This document shows, piece by piece, positions 16,274 to 24,999 of a DNA stretch of 57,287 nt. The notes under the pieces were generated by a model. That model worked only from the letters and a program-made list of their open reading frames with translations, did not search any database and had not been told where the DNA came from. The stretch covers positions 1 to 57,287 of the forward strand of contig CAYUMU010000036.1 in NCBI GenBank assembly GCA_964445985.1, written 5' to 3'. The position numbers were made by a program, and so were the translations under genes. The stretch's first letter is position 1; the number at the start of each line of letters is the position of its first letter. This DNA is from CAYUMU01 sp964445985. Lineage in GTDB: Bacteria > Planctomycetota > Planctomycetia > Pirellulales > S012-138.

Positions 16274-19200
16274 GTGCAATTAACCGAAGCCGATCGTTTC
16301 CTCGAGATTCTGGTGGATTACCTGCGCCGTAGCGACGAGGGCGAGTGCATCGACCGCTCGGCGTTCCTCGCCCAACACGCCGATTTCGCTGTCCAACTGC
16401 AAGCTTATTTTGATGGAGCGGAAATCGTGGAAGCGATGGCCGGGCGGCAAGTGGGCGCCGTGCGAAATCCATTGCCTCGCAATACTCCACCGCGCGGGGG
16501 AGAAGGCGAGGACATGCCTGAAGAGGACATGCCTGAAAAGGAAGCCACGCACACGGAGTCTGCCGCCTCCACCAGCGGCTCCCTTGTGCGGTCGGAGGGA
16601 AAACAGGCCCGCATTAGAAAATCGTTCGGTCGTTACCGGATTCGCAAGGTGCTCGGCCAAGGAGCCATGGGCATTGTCTATTTGGCGCACGATACACAAC
16701 TCGATCGCCAGGTGGCGTTGAAGATTCCCAAATTTTCGGGCGAAGATTCCGACGACGCCCTGGCGCGATTTTATCGCGAGGCGCGTTCCGCTGCCGCGTT
16801 GCGCCACGCCAACATCTGCCCGGTGTTTGACGTGGGGCAGATCGAAGGCCAGCACTATATCGCCATGGCGTTCATCGAGGGTCGCCCCTTGCGCGACTTT
16901 ATTCATCGCGGCAAGCCACAACCCGAGCGGCAGTCGGCCGCGATTATTCGCAAGCTGGCTCTCGGCTTGGCGGAGGCCCATGCGGCAGGCGTGATCCATC
17001 GTGATCTCAAACCGGCCAACATTATCATCGACCGGCGGGGGGAACCGGTGATCATGGATTTTGGCCTTGCCCGCCGCACCATGGGAAATGAAGCTCACGT
17101 AACGCATAGCGGCGCGATCATTGGCACGCCCGCGTATATGTCGCCCGAGCAAGTGGAAGGCGACTCTCAACAGGTTGGACCGGCCGCCGATATCTATAGT
17201 CTGGGCGTCATTTTTTATGAACTGCTCGCCGGCAAATTGCCGTTCGATGGAGGGCTGATGGCGGTCCTCAAACAGATCACGACCCGCGAGCCCGATCTAC
17301 CCTCGCGGTGGCGTCCCGGTTGCAGTCCCCGCCTGGAAGCGATCTGCCTGAAGATGATGTCCAAGTCGGTTGAGGGCCGCCATGGTTCGATGGAGGATGT
17401 AGCCGAGGCATTGGCGGATTATCTCAGAACTTTCGCGCGCGGTGGCGACCAACCGCTAGCGGCGGATACCGATGTTCGGCAATCGAATGCCACCACGGCG
17501 ATCGACGAGCGGCCATCTCCGCCATGCCCGATGGTAAACTCCTCGAACCAAGTGCCGGTGACGCCGGGCTTTCACGAGGGCATTTCCATGGATTCCAGCG
17601 AGGGCCCCCTCGCCGATTCGCGCGTTTCCGCATCGGCTGCCATGGCCGCGCCGCCAGTCGCGAACGTGCCGCCCGAGTTTCAACCGCCAGAATCTCTAGC
17701 GCCCGAGTTCCAAGCCGCAGTCGCGGTGGAAGAAAACTCCGTGGGCGGCGAAGTTGGCCCGCGTGGCGCGCGAGTCAATCCAGCCGTGTCTCGCGGGGCG
17801 TCCGAGTCACGCCATCCGCGCGATTCGCGCCGGATTCGCCGCGCGGTGATGGCACTCGGAGGCGCCGCCGCGGTTCTGTTTTTGGGCATCGTGCTGTTTT
17901 TTCCCACGGCCCAGGGAACGCTACGCGTGGAAATCGCCAGCGACGACGTGGAAGTGCATGTGAAGGGAACCACCTTCGTGCTCACGGGCGCCGATGTCCA
18001 GCCCATTCAACTCGATCCGGGCGAGAAGACTTTGGTGGTCAAGCGGGGAGATTTCACGTTCGAAACGCGCTCGCTCACGCTCAAACGGGGAGAAACCGTC
18101 ACCGCCAAGGTGGAATGGCTCGACGGCGAAATTCAAGTTTTGGCGAATGGAAGCAACATCGGCTCAGGCAAGCCAATTGAGGCAACATCCCCGCCGCCAG
18201 GCCTGCTGGCCCAGGGCCACGAACCCGGCATCACGGCCACCACGACCCAGCCTGACGCGGCTTCCGGGGCGACGAACCCATCGCCCGCCCGTCCCGCGGC
18301 GAGTGAAAAATCTTCAACCGCCCCGTATCGGGAGACGGCGGAATATCGTCAATTTCTTCCCGGAACCTGGTACGATGTCGATCCCAAATCACTCGTTCCC
18401 AGAGATCCATCCACTCTGAAACTTGTGGGCAACGCCTGGGAATATAGTGAACACCCAAATTGGAAAAGCCCCCTAACGGCTGAGCATATCACCGGTGCCG
18501 ACTATGCAATTCGCGTCCGAGTCGAAGCGCTTGTCTCCAGCGGAAATGAAATGTGCATTGGTCTCCGGAAGTCGGCGAGCAATTCAGGCTATACCTTGGG
18601 AATCAATTGGGGGGCGCGCCAATTTTGGGGAGGATTGGACAGGGCGACGGGCTGGAACCACCTGGGAAGTCAAGACGCTCCAGGTTGGGCAGGGTGGGGC
18701 GGCGATGCGAAAGACGTAATTGAACTCACGGCTCTGGCACGCGGGAACACACTCTACGTGTTCGCTAATGGTGACCGTGTTGCCGAATTCAAGAACAATA
18801 CCTATCAAGCGCCCGGAAGTTTTTGGCTGAATTCTCGGGTTCAATGTCGTTTTCGCGACGTTCAGGTGCAGTATCTCGATCAGGTTCCAGTGGTTTACGC
18901 GCCGCTGCCACTGGCGTTTGGCGAAGCCGAGATTGTTATTTCTGGGTTCCCGCGCCCGTTCGTCGTGCAAGAGCTTGACGGCCAATTCGAGATCGAGCCA
19001 ACTTCAGGCGTTTCGCCGGCCATTCTTCGGGTGCGCAGCAAACCCGCAAGATCAACTTACTATTCGTTTCAAATTCATTTTCTCGATTACCAAACGTCCG
19101 TTCCCGTGAGGGGATGGTTGCATGGCGCGCCGTGGGATGTCCAATACCACGCGCTGCCAAAAGACGCCCTGTTGCCGGAACACGTTTCCGCGGTGGCGAA

Positions 19201-20161
19201 ACAAAACTCGAACGCGGCCGAGAAAATGAACCACTTCAAACGAAATTGGACTCTCGATTCGCTACCGCCCAATCTACCGCCGGGACCATTCGCCGTGGTG
19301 GCCCAGTCCGAGTCGGAGTTGCCCGAGGGCTGGTATCGGGTTCGCGTTGGCGCCGGCAGGTCGGTTCGCGTAAAACTCGATGACAAGGTTCTGCTCGACA
19401 ATTGGAATGAGCCCTCCATCGAACGAACGCTGGCGTTTACCCACGTTGCCGCGGGCAAACATCGTTGGCAAGTGGAATCGTTTCAGCCCGGTCCCCAGCA
19501 ATCGCTTACCGTGCAGGTTGAGCCGTTGCCTCGCGGTCGGCCGGTCCCCAACCCCTTGACGGCGGAAGCCCAGGCGGATCGCGCCGCGGCGGAATGGACA
19601 CTCTCGCTTGGCGGCCAGGTGACCATCGCGGATGAAGCGGGCAAGGAGCGCCGCATCGGCTCGGTGGACGAGTTGCCCCTTGAATTTCGCTTGCTGGCGA
19701 TCAACTTTTTTGTGATGAGCGCGCAAACTTCAGAATTAGATGACGCGATGCTGGAGGGACTGGCAAACCTGCGGTCGGTGAACAGCCTGAATCTTCGGGG
19801 AACGCCGATCGGCGATGCCGGCGTGGAGAAACTGTCAGGGATGCCATCTCTGAAGCTTCTCTACCTGCATGCCACGCGCATCAGCGACGACGCACTGGCG
19901 CACATCGCAAAGCTCTCCACGTTAGAGCACCTGGATATAGGCTATAACTTCAAAATCACCGATGCCGGCTTGGCGCGCCTCACGGCGCTACCCAACATTT
20001 CGGGCATCAACTTGTTTGCCACGGGGATTACGGATGCTGCCCTGGATCACCTGGCGCAAGTCAAGACATTTCGTTACATCGAACTAAAGAACGGCAACCT
20101 CAGCGCCGCGGCGATCGAAAAGCTCCAGGGCGCGTTGCCTGAAGCGAAAATTGCAAAATAG
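16274..20161 (+). CDS. Membrane Ser/Thr protein kinase with PEGA-like, LamG-like and LRR regions
   Basis: About 1295 aa. The Hanks-type kinase begins near residue 118 with LGQGAMG (P-loop), Lys150 (VALKI), HRDLKPAN (catalytic Asp244), DFG (Asp262) and GTPAYMSPEQ. A Pro/Ala-rich linker follows, then one membrane span (about 528-548), placing the kinase in the cytoplasm and the rest outside. The external part has a PEGA-like domain (GTLRVEIASDDVEVHVKG), a concanavalin/LamG-like beta region (about 690-880), a second beta region and C-terminal leucine-rich repeats (from about 1160). GTG 16274 is chosen because AAAGGGG sits eight bases upstream; TTG 16247 is the alternative. The pair with the sigma factor suggests signal-dependent transcription control. 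Confidence 0.9.
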   Translation: MQLTEADRFLEILVDYLRRSDEGECIDRSAFLAQHADFAVQLQAYFDGAEIVEAMAGRQVGAVRNPLPRNTPPRGGEGEDMPEEDMPEKEATHTESAASTSGSLVRSEGKQARIRKSFGRYRIRKVLGQGAMGIVYLAHDTQLDRQVALKIPKFSGEDSDDALARFYREARSAAALRHANICPVFDVGQIEGQHYIAMAFIEGRPLRDFIHRGKPQPERQSAAIIRKLALGLAEAHAAGVIHRDLKPANIIIDRRGEPVIMDFGLARRTMGNEAHVTHSGAIIGTPAYMSPEQVEGDSQQVGPAADIYSLGVIFYELLAGKLPFDGGLMAVLKQITTREPDLPSRWRPGCSPRLEAICLKMMSKSVEGRHGSMEDVAEALADYLRTFARGGDQPLAADTDVRQSNATTAIDERPSPPCPMVNSSNQVPVTPGFHEGISMDSSEGPLADSRVSASAAMAAPPVANVPPEFQPPESLAPEFQAAVAVEENSVGGEVGPRGARVNPAVSRGASESRHPRDSRRIRRAVMALGGAAAVLFLGIVLFFPTAQGTLRVEIASDDVEVHVKGTTFVLTGADVQPIQLDPGEKTLVVKRGDFTFETRSLTLKRGETVTAKVEWLDGEIQVLANGSNIGSGKPIEATSPPPGLLAQGHEPGITATTTQPDAASGATNPSPARPAASEKSSTAPYRETAEYRQFLPGTWYDVDPKSLVPRDPSTLKLVGNAWEYSEHPNWKSPLTAEHITGADYAIRVRVEALVSSGNEMCIGLRKSASNSGYTLGINWGARQFWGGLDRATGWNHLGSQDAPGWAGWGGDAKDVIELTALARGNTLYVFANGDRVAEFKNNTYQAPGSFWLNSRVQCRFRDVQVQYLDQVPVVYAPLPLAFGEAEIVISGFPRPFVVQELDGQFEIEPTSGVSPAILRVRSKPARSTYYSFQIHFLDYQTSVPVRGWLHGAPWDVQYHALPKDALLPEHVSAVAKQNSNAAEKMNHFKRNWTLDSLPPNLPPGPFAVVAQSESELPEGWYRVRVGAGRSVRVKLDDKVLLDNWNEPSIERTLAFTHVAAGKHRWQVESFQPGPQQSLTVQVEPLPRGRPVPNPLTAEAQADRAAAEWTLSLGGQVTIADEAGKERRIGSVDELPLEFRLLAINFFVMSAQTSELDDAMLEGLANLRSVNSLNLRGTPIGDAGVEKLSGMPSLKLLYLHATRISDDALAHIAKLSTLEHLDIGYNFKITDAGLARLTALPNISGINLFATGITDAALDHLAQVKTFRYIELKNGNLSAAAIEKLQGALPEAKIAK

Positions 20162-20168
20162 GCCAAGG

Positions 20169-20244
20169 AACCCATGAAGAATAACTTTCGGGCATAGTCG
20201 CCTTTCGCTCCGCGAAAGCCGACTTTGTTTTTCGTGCCATCCCA
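20169..20244 (+). repeat. Dispersed repeat E with CTTTCGC hairpin
   Basis: A 75-bp stretch after the kinase stop, nearly identical to the reverse complement of 31548-31623 and partly to 36306-36336. Its core is a perfect hairpin, CTTTCGC-TCC-GCGAAAG. Its position at a gene end suggests it may act as a terminator. A second short repeat, GCGAGGGAGTCATTGGATAGG (20266-20286), follows and recurs at 37497-37518 and 43189-43209. Confidence 0.8.
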
Positions 20245-20276
20245 ACACGGCGAAAGGCGCTGAGCCCGCGAGGGAG

Positions 20277-21092
20277 TCATTGGATAGGCGCAAAGTCCGC
20301 GGCAGATTGCACGGCAACTTTTGTGGCGTGGCCTGGGACGAGGGGCGCCGGCGCGGGAGCCCGCGTTTGCGAGTTGTCGAGCGGTAGGCTGGTGCGGTTT
20401 TTGGGCTTGGGTTTGGGTTTATTGCGAGGGCTTTCGATGGTGAAGGGGCCGGATCGTGGCTCGGGGAAATCCTCCGGCTCCGTTTCTTGCGAACTGGCAT
20501 GGCTGACAAACGGCAGCGGCAGCTTCACAAAGTAAAACTGTGGACCGCCGAAGAAGTTCAGCAGCCAGTAGCCCAGGTAAAGGCCCACGGCGCCGCCGCC
20601 AAACACGCCAACGGCCTGCACCAGAATGCCGGGACCCTGCTTCTTGCGCTGGCGGGCCGCCTTGGCCGACATGCTGTCGTTGTCGCCCGGCTCGGCGTTA
20701 TTGCCGGCAACAACCCCTCCCATGCCGGCCCAAGGCGAGTCGTCGTCGGCATCGGCCGAGGCTTTGTGGGGCTCGCTGGCAGACGACGTATTACTTTCGT
20801 TGTCGCTCTGGTGGTCTTGGCTGGTCCCGTCGGTCGTCACTTGCAAACTGCCGGAGCCCGAGACATCGCCGGAGCTGGGCATGGTGGCGTGACCCGCGCT
20901 GTGGGCGGCGGCGGGGCCATCGGATACCGACAGACCGGTGGGGCCTGACGGTATTTCTTCGCCATCGTCGTTGAGCAAGACCAGCTTCAGGAGAAACGCC
21001 GCCTCGCAGTGAGGGCAGACGACGCCGTCGAGAAATTCGTCTGGCAATTCCAGACTTTCATGGCAGGCGGGGCAATCAACAACCGCAGACAT
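20277..21092 (-). CDS. Zinc-ribbon membrane protein of unknown function
   Basis: A 271-aa protein. The N-terminus carries a two-CxxC zinc ribbon (CPACHESLELPDEFLDGVVC, then PHC; four cysteines within about 25 residues). A long low-complexity Ser/Asp-rich linker follows, then one membrane span (ILVQAVGVFGGGAVGLYLGY) and a Pro/Lys-rich tail (NKPKPKPKNRTSLPL). This layout is common among uncharacterised planctomycete proteins; no function is known to me. ATG 21092 is chosen because GGAG precedes it by seven bases and it starts right before the zinc ribbon; an upstream codon at 21125 is possible. It converges with the kinase gene. Confidence 0.75.
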   Translation of the reverse strand: MSAVVDCPACHESLELPDEFLDGVVCPHCEAAFLLKLVLLNDDGEEIPSGPTGLSVSDGPAAAHSAGHATMPSSGDVSGSGSLQVTTDGTSQDHQSDNESNTSSASEPHKASADADDDSPWAGMGGVVAGNNAEPGDNDSMSAKAARQRKKQGPGILVQAVGVFGGGAVGLYLGYWLLNFFGGPQFYFVKLPLPFVSHASSQETEPEDFPEPRSGPFTIESPRNKPKPKPKNRTSLPLDNSQTRAPAPAPLVPGHATKVAVQSAADFAPIQ

Positions 21093-21447
21093 GCATAGCT
21101 CCGAGGCACTCGCCGACGAGATCAAAGTAATTTACGCGCCGAAGTTTCCCAGCCACAAGCTGACACGAGCTCGCATCATCGAAACGCGGAACCGCGGCTG
21201 AACCACGTTCGTGCGGCACAATCGCACCCGGGGGCAATCCACGACGCCTCGCACGGGCCTATAGGGCGACGGCGGAACGGTTGTTGTCTGCCCTCCCTCC
21301 CCAGACTCTGCCAGTCTACCAACGAGGTCGCGCCGCTGGCTAGGAGTTATCCCCATTGCCGCGGCTTCGGCAGAAGAAGCGGGTCTGAGCTTTGGACCGG
21401 GGTTGGCGGCGGGCCCACGCGCGGCGGTGGAGCCGGCCAGACAAAAA

Positions 21448-21476
21448 TTGACCCGGACGCGGCCGGCCTCTATTCT
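21448..21476 (+). promoter_or_regulatory. Possible sigma-70 promoter
   Basis: TTGACC (21448-21453), a 17-base spacer and TATTCT (21471-21476) match the bacterial -35/-10 consensus well and point at the cytochrome gene starting at 21604. The rest of 21093-21603 shows nothing else recognisable. Confidence 0.4.
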
Positions 21477-21603
21477 GGCAGTCGCATTGATATTCGCCGT
21501 GGCGTTGCGGGGGTGGAACCTTTTGCCGGTTGACCGCGCCCCCCCCAATGCCCGCCGGCCAGCCCCACCGAATTAACCGCTTTGCAGGGGAGGACTTACC
21601 CTC

Positions 21604-23517
21604 GTGCGTGCATCTCGTTGTCCACGGTTGCCTGCTTGCGTGCCCTCCTCCCCCGAAGCTCAGGCCAGGCCGGTGCTGTCCCTGCTGTTTGGCCATTTGT
21701 CCGTCATCCGGCTGGTGGTGGTTGGTCTGCTGGCGCTGCCGGTCGTGGGGCCAACGGCCCTGGCCGACGACTATTACGACCGCCAACAGGCGAGCCCTCG
21801 GGCTTATGCTTCGCGTTTGTCCCCTGGCCAGGCCAAGAACGGGACGCTGGTTCGCCGCGACCCCATCGCGCTGCAGTTGGCCAACGGCGATCGTTCGCTG
21901 CTGGTTGCCGGCGCCGGCAGCGGCTCGGTGCAGCGGCTCGACCTGGCCGGCGGCAAGGTGGTCGACGAACTAGCGGTGGGCGAGCGGCTGAGTGCCCTGG
22001 CCAGCATGGCCGACGGACGCTGGGTCTTTGCCACCGACGAGACGGGGCACGCCCTGGCGCTGATCGACGGCTCGGGCAAGAAGCTTCGCCTGGCTGCCAG
22101 GGTGGAAGTTCCGCGGTACCCCGTCGGCCTGACGGTGGATGCCGCGCGAGGCAAGGTTTATGTCGGTTCGCTCTGGTCGCGGCGGCTGGCGGTGGTGGCG
22201 GCCGACCTGCAAGCCGATCCGCCGCGGTTACGGGTCGAACAGGTCATCGATCTACCGTTCGCGCCGCGGCGGTTGCTGCTGACCAACGCCGGGGCGCGGT
22301 TGCTGATTGCCGACGCCTTTGCCGGCCGGTTCGCCATGTTCGACACCCAGGCGGGCAAGGTCGAGCAAGTTCGCGAACTGCCTGCCCATCATATCCGCGG
22401 ACTAACGCTCAGCAGCGATGGCGAGCGGGTGCTGGTGGCCCATCAAATCTTGAACGACCTGGCCGAAACCACGCACAACGACGTGCACTGGGGCGTGCTG
22501 ATGGCCAACGTGCTGCGGTGGATTCCGCTGGGCGGCATCCTGGATTCCACCTCGCCCATCCTGGCCAAGAGCCACGTGCACCTCACGGGCGATAATACTT
22601 CGGCCGGCGGCGATCCGGCCGAGGTGGCCATTACCGCCGACGGCTGCGCGGTGGTGGCGCTCTCGGGCGTCAACCAAGTTGGCATTGGCTACGAGACCGA
22701 CTTCACGCTGCGGCGCGTGATGGTGGGCCAGCGACCCACGGCCGTGACGATTTCAGCAAATGGCAAAACGGCTTACGTGGCCAACACGTTCGATGACACG
22801 ATTAGCGTGGTGGATATCGAGCGGGGCGAGGTGGAGCGAACGCTGTCGCTCGGCGCCAGGCGTTCGGCCAGTGAAGCGGAGATTGGCGAACTGCTGTTCT
22901 ACGACGCGCGGATTGCGCTCGATGGCTGGTTCAGTTGCCACAGTTGCCATACCGATGGGCAATCGAACGGTTTTTTGGCCGATACCCGCGGCGACCATTC
23001 GTTTGGCGCGGCCAAACGGGTATTGCCGCTGGGCGATGTCACCCACACGGGGCCTTGGGGATGGACGGGCAAGCAGCCCAGCCTGACGGAGCAAATCGGG
23101 CGCTCGGTGGAAAGCACCATGCAGGGCGTGCCGCTGGCGGATGAAGACGTGGCGGCCTTGGTGGCCTATTTGAAAACCATCCAGCCGGCGCCCTCGCTGG
23201 CAGCCGCTCGCGACGAGGCCGACCCGGTAGCCATCGCCGCGGGGCAGTCCATCTTCCAGGCGCAGGGCTGCGTGAACTGTCACCAGGCCGGCCGGTACAC
23301 TTCGGGGGAAGCCTACGATGTGGGCCTGGCCGACAAGCTGGGGAACAAGCAGTTCAACCCACCTTCGCTGCGCGGCGTCAGCCAACGCGATGCCCTGTTC
23401 CACGACAACCGCGCGGCCTCGCTGGAGGAGGTGCTGGTGAAGTTTCAGCACCAGTTGCCGGAACCGCTGGCGGAGGAAGAACTGCGGCATTTGCTGGCGT
23501 TTTTGCGAAGTTTGTAA
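21604..23517 (+). CDS. Beta-propeller / di-haem cytochrome c peroxidase-like protein
   Basis: A 637-aa exported protein. A hydrophobic leader (about 27-50) is followed by some 300 residues of propeller-type repeats with YVTN-like features (GKTAYVANTFDDTISVVDIE near 395). The C-terminal third has two haem c motifs, CHSCH (about 441-445) and CVNCH (about 556-560). It resembles the MauG/cytochrome c peroxidase group, which reduces peroxide or oxidises protein partners in the periplasm. The fusion suggests the propeller binds a partner or surface. GTG 21604 has AGGGGAGG at 21587-21594. It is probably a single-gene transcript. Confidence 0.85.
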   Translation: MRASRCPRLPACVPSSPEAQARPVLSLLFGHLSVIRLVVVGLLALPVVGPTALADDYYDRQQASPRAYASRLSPGQAKNGTLVRRDPIALQLANGDRSLLVAGAGSGSVQRLDLAGGKVVDELAVGERLSALASMADGRWVFATDETGHALALIDGSGKKLRLAARVEVPRYPVGLTVDAARGKVYVGSLWSRRLAVVAADLQADPPRLRVEQVIDLPFAPRRLLLTNAGARLLIADAFAGRFAMFDTQAGKVEQVRELPAHHIRGLTLSSDGERVLVAHQILNDLAETTHNDVHWGVLMANVLRWIPLGGILDSTSPILAKSHVHLTGDNTSAGGDPAEVAITADGCAVVALSGVNQVGIGYETDFTLRRVMVGQRPTAVTISANGKTAYVANTFDDTISVVDIERGEVERTLSLGARRSASEAEIGELLFYDARIALDGWFSCHSCHTDGQSNGFLADTRGDHSFGAAKRVLPLGDVTHTGPWGWTGKQPSLTEQIGRSVESTMQGVPLADEDVAALVAYLKTIQPAPSLAAARDEADPVAIAAGQSIFQAQGCVNCHQAGRYTSGEAYDVGLADKLGNKQFNPPSLRGVSQRDALFHDNRAASLEEVLVKFQHQLPEPLAEEELRHLLAFLRSL

Positions 23518-23645
23518 GGAACGACAACCCCTGCGGCACGGCGGTCTGGGCCGTGAAGAAACGGAGATTGGCTGGCTAGGGCAATGGGACTTGGAGAGCG
23601 CCTGTTCAAAACGACTAAAACGGCATGCAGGCGGGGAGGGGAGTC

Positions 23646-24773
23646 GTGCAAGTCGTATTTGAATCTTCGCCCGACGACATCGCCAATCTGAACTACTGGC
23701 GCAAACGGCTTGTTTTTGTCTTCGGAAGCCTGCTCACGATTTCGTTGGCCACGTTGCCTGCCGCTTGGGTTCTTTATCTTTATCAAGCGTGGCTTGCCCT
23801 GTGGATTGCGGAGGGGGCCTTAGCGGTTCTCATTATTGTGCTGCTCTGCCAGGAGGCTCCAGAACCGCCGGATCCGTTGTTGGTAACCGGTCGCACGATG
23901 GTCACCCTGAAGCCCAGGGATCTTCGTGTTGAGTCGGAATTGGGTTGGGCGGAATGGGACTGGTCATGGATAGGGCGGCTTGCAGAATCGAAACATAGTT
24001 TGAGGTTCAAGTGCGGCGACGTGTGCTTGCCTCGCATACCCAAGGCTGCATTCGCGAGTCAAGAAGTCATGGAAGCATTCTGCTTGGAGGCGCGAAGCTT
24101 GATTGCCGGCGGGGCGAAGTTGAGCGAGCCGTGCTACGTGCCGGAGGTTCCGCAACCCCGGGCAAGCGTGAACCCGCACCTGCCGGGCGACATGCAAGTG
24201 ACCTTTCAAAAGACCACGAGCGAATCGTGGCTGTATGAGACGCCTTCGGATATGCAGCATCGTGGCAACATGAGAGTTGTGCAAAGATTGGCGGGAGCCA
24301 TCGTTTGCGCATTGCTGGGCTGGGGCATCCTACATTGGTTCCAGGCGGGGCAGGGGGTCGCCCAGATTGTCGTGGCATGCATTGCCTTCATTTTGATCTT
24401 CTTTGCCTCGATGCTGTTCGCGTTTGTGTTGCTGGAAACATGGTCTCATTGGTTTGCTGCTGGAAATGCAGGGGATCGCAAGACGCTCACGGTAAGTGCA
24501 GCGGGGTTGCACTGCGCAGGGCAGAGCTGGATGGCCTTCGCTCGCTGGGCCTATATTAGCCGTGTGGCGCTCGATGCCGAAAACGTGGTGTTCTTTGACA
24601 TCCGGCCGATCCCAAAATTGATCGTTCCCGTCCAAGCTTTCTCTAATGCAGCAGCGGCCGAGGAGTTTGTGCGGGCCGTCCGCACATTCATGGGCGCGGA
24701 CAACTGGCAGCAATGGAGCAAGTATTTTCCCCCGGAGATCGGCGACTGCGACTCCTATTACGGAGGTCGATGA
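23646..24773 (+). CDS. YcxB-like membrane protein, paralogue 1
   Basis: A 375-aa protein that appears to be two fused YcxB-like units. Each unit has a pair of membrane spans (about 25-70 and 225-275) followed by a soluble module with the pattern L.....L......GW.EWDW...........LR........IPK.AF (LRVESELGWAEWDWSWIGRL in unit 1; LTVSAAGLHCAGQSWMAFAR in unit 2). YcxB-like proteins are small membrane proteins of unknown role. GTG 23646 is chosen because GGGGAGGGG lies just upstream, so the earlier ATG at 23625 is unlikely. It is the first of three tandem paralogues on the same strand. Confidence 0.75.
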   Translation: MQVVFESSPDDIANLNYWRKRLVFVFGSLLTISLATLPAAWVLYLYQAWLALWIAEGALAVLIIVLLCQEAPEPPDPLLVTGRTMVTLKPRDLRVESELGWAEWDWSWIGRLAESKHSLRFKCGDVCLPRIPKAAFASQEVMEAFCLEARSLIAGGAKLSEPCYVPEVPQPRASVNPHLPGDMQVTFQKTTSESWLYETPSDMQHRGNMRVVQRLAGAIVCALLGWGILHWFQAGQGVAQIVVACIAFILIFFASMLFAFVLLETWSHWFAAGNAGDRKTLTVSAAGLHCAGQSWMAFARWAYISRVALDAENVVFFDIRPIPKLIVPVQAFSNAAAAEEFVRAVRTFMGADNWQQWSKYFPPEIGDCDSYYGGR

Positions 24774-24908
24774 GAGTTTGGTGCTTGGACTTCCGGCGGT
24801 GTCGCTGCGCTCGGGCCGCCGGCTACGGGCTGCAAACCCCTGCGGGGTAAATGCGGTCAAGGTTTTGGACCCTCGTTTGCCAAATTGATCGTTTCTCCGC
24901 CGCGACTG

Positions 24909-24932
24909 GATTCCCGCGTGCGCGGGAATGAC
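24909..24932. repeat. REP-like palindrome
   Basis: ATTCCCGCG-TG-CGCGGGAAT (24910-24929) is a perfect palindrome between paralogues 1 and 2. Related copies are at 439-474, 38756-38804 and 49952-49977. This is a repeat type seen in intergenic DNA of many bacteria. Confidence 0.75.
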
Positions 24933-24999
24933 GACTACCTAGGGATATTATTCCGTCCTCGATACTTATTCTTCAGGTGATGCTAAAGCGGTCAACCCT

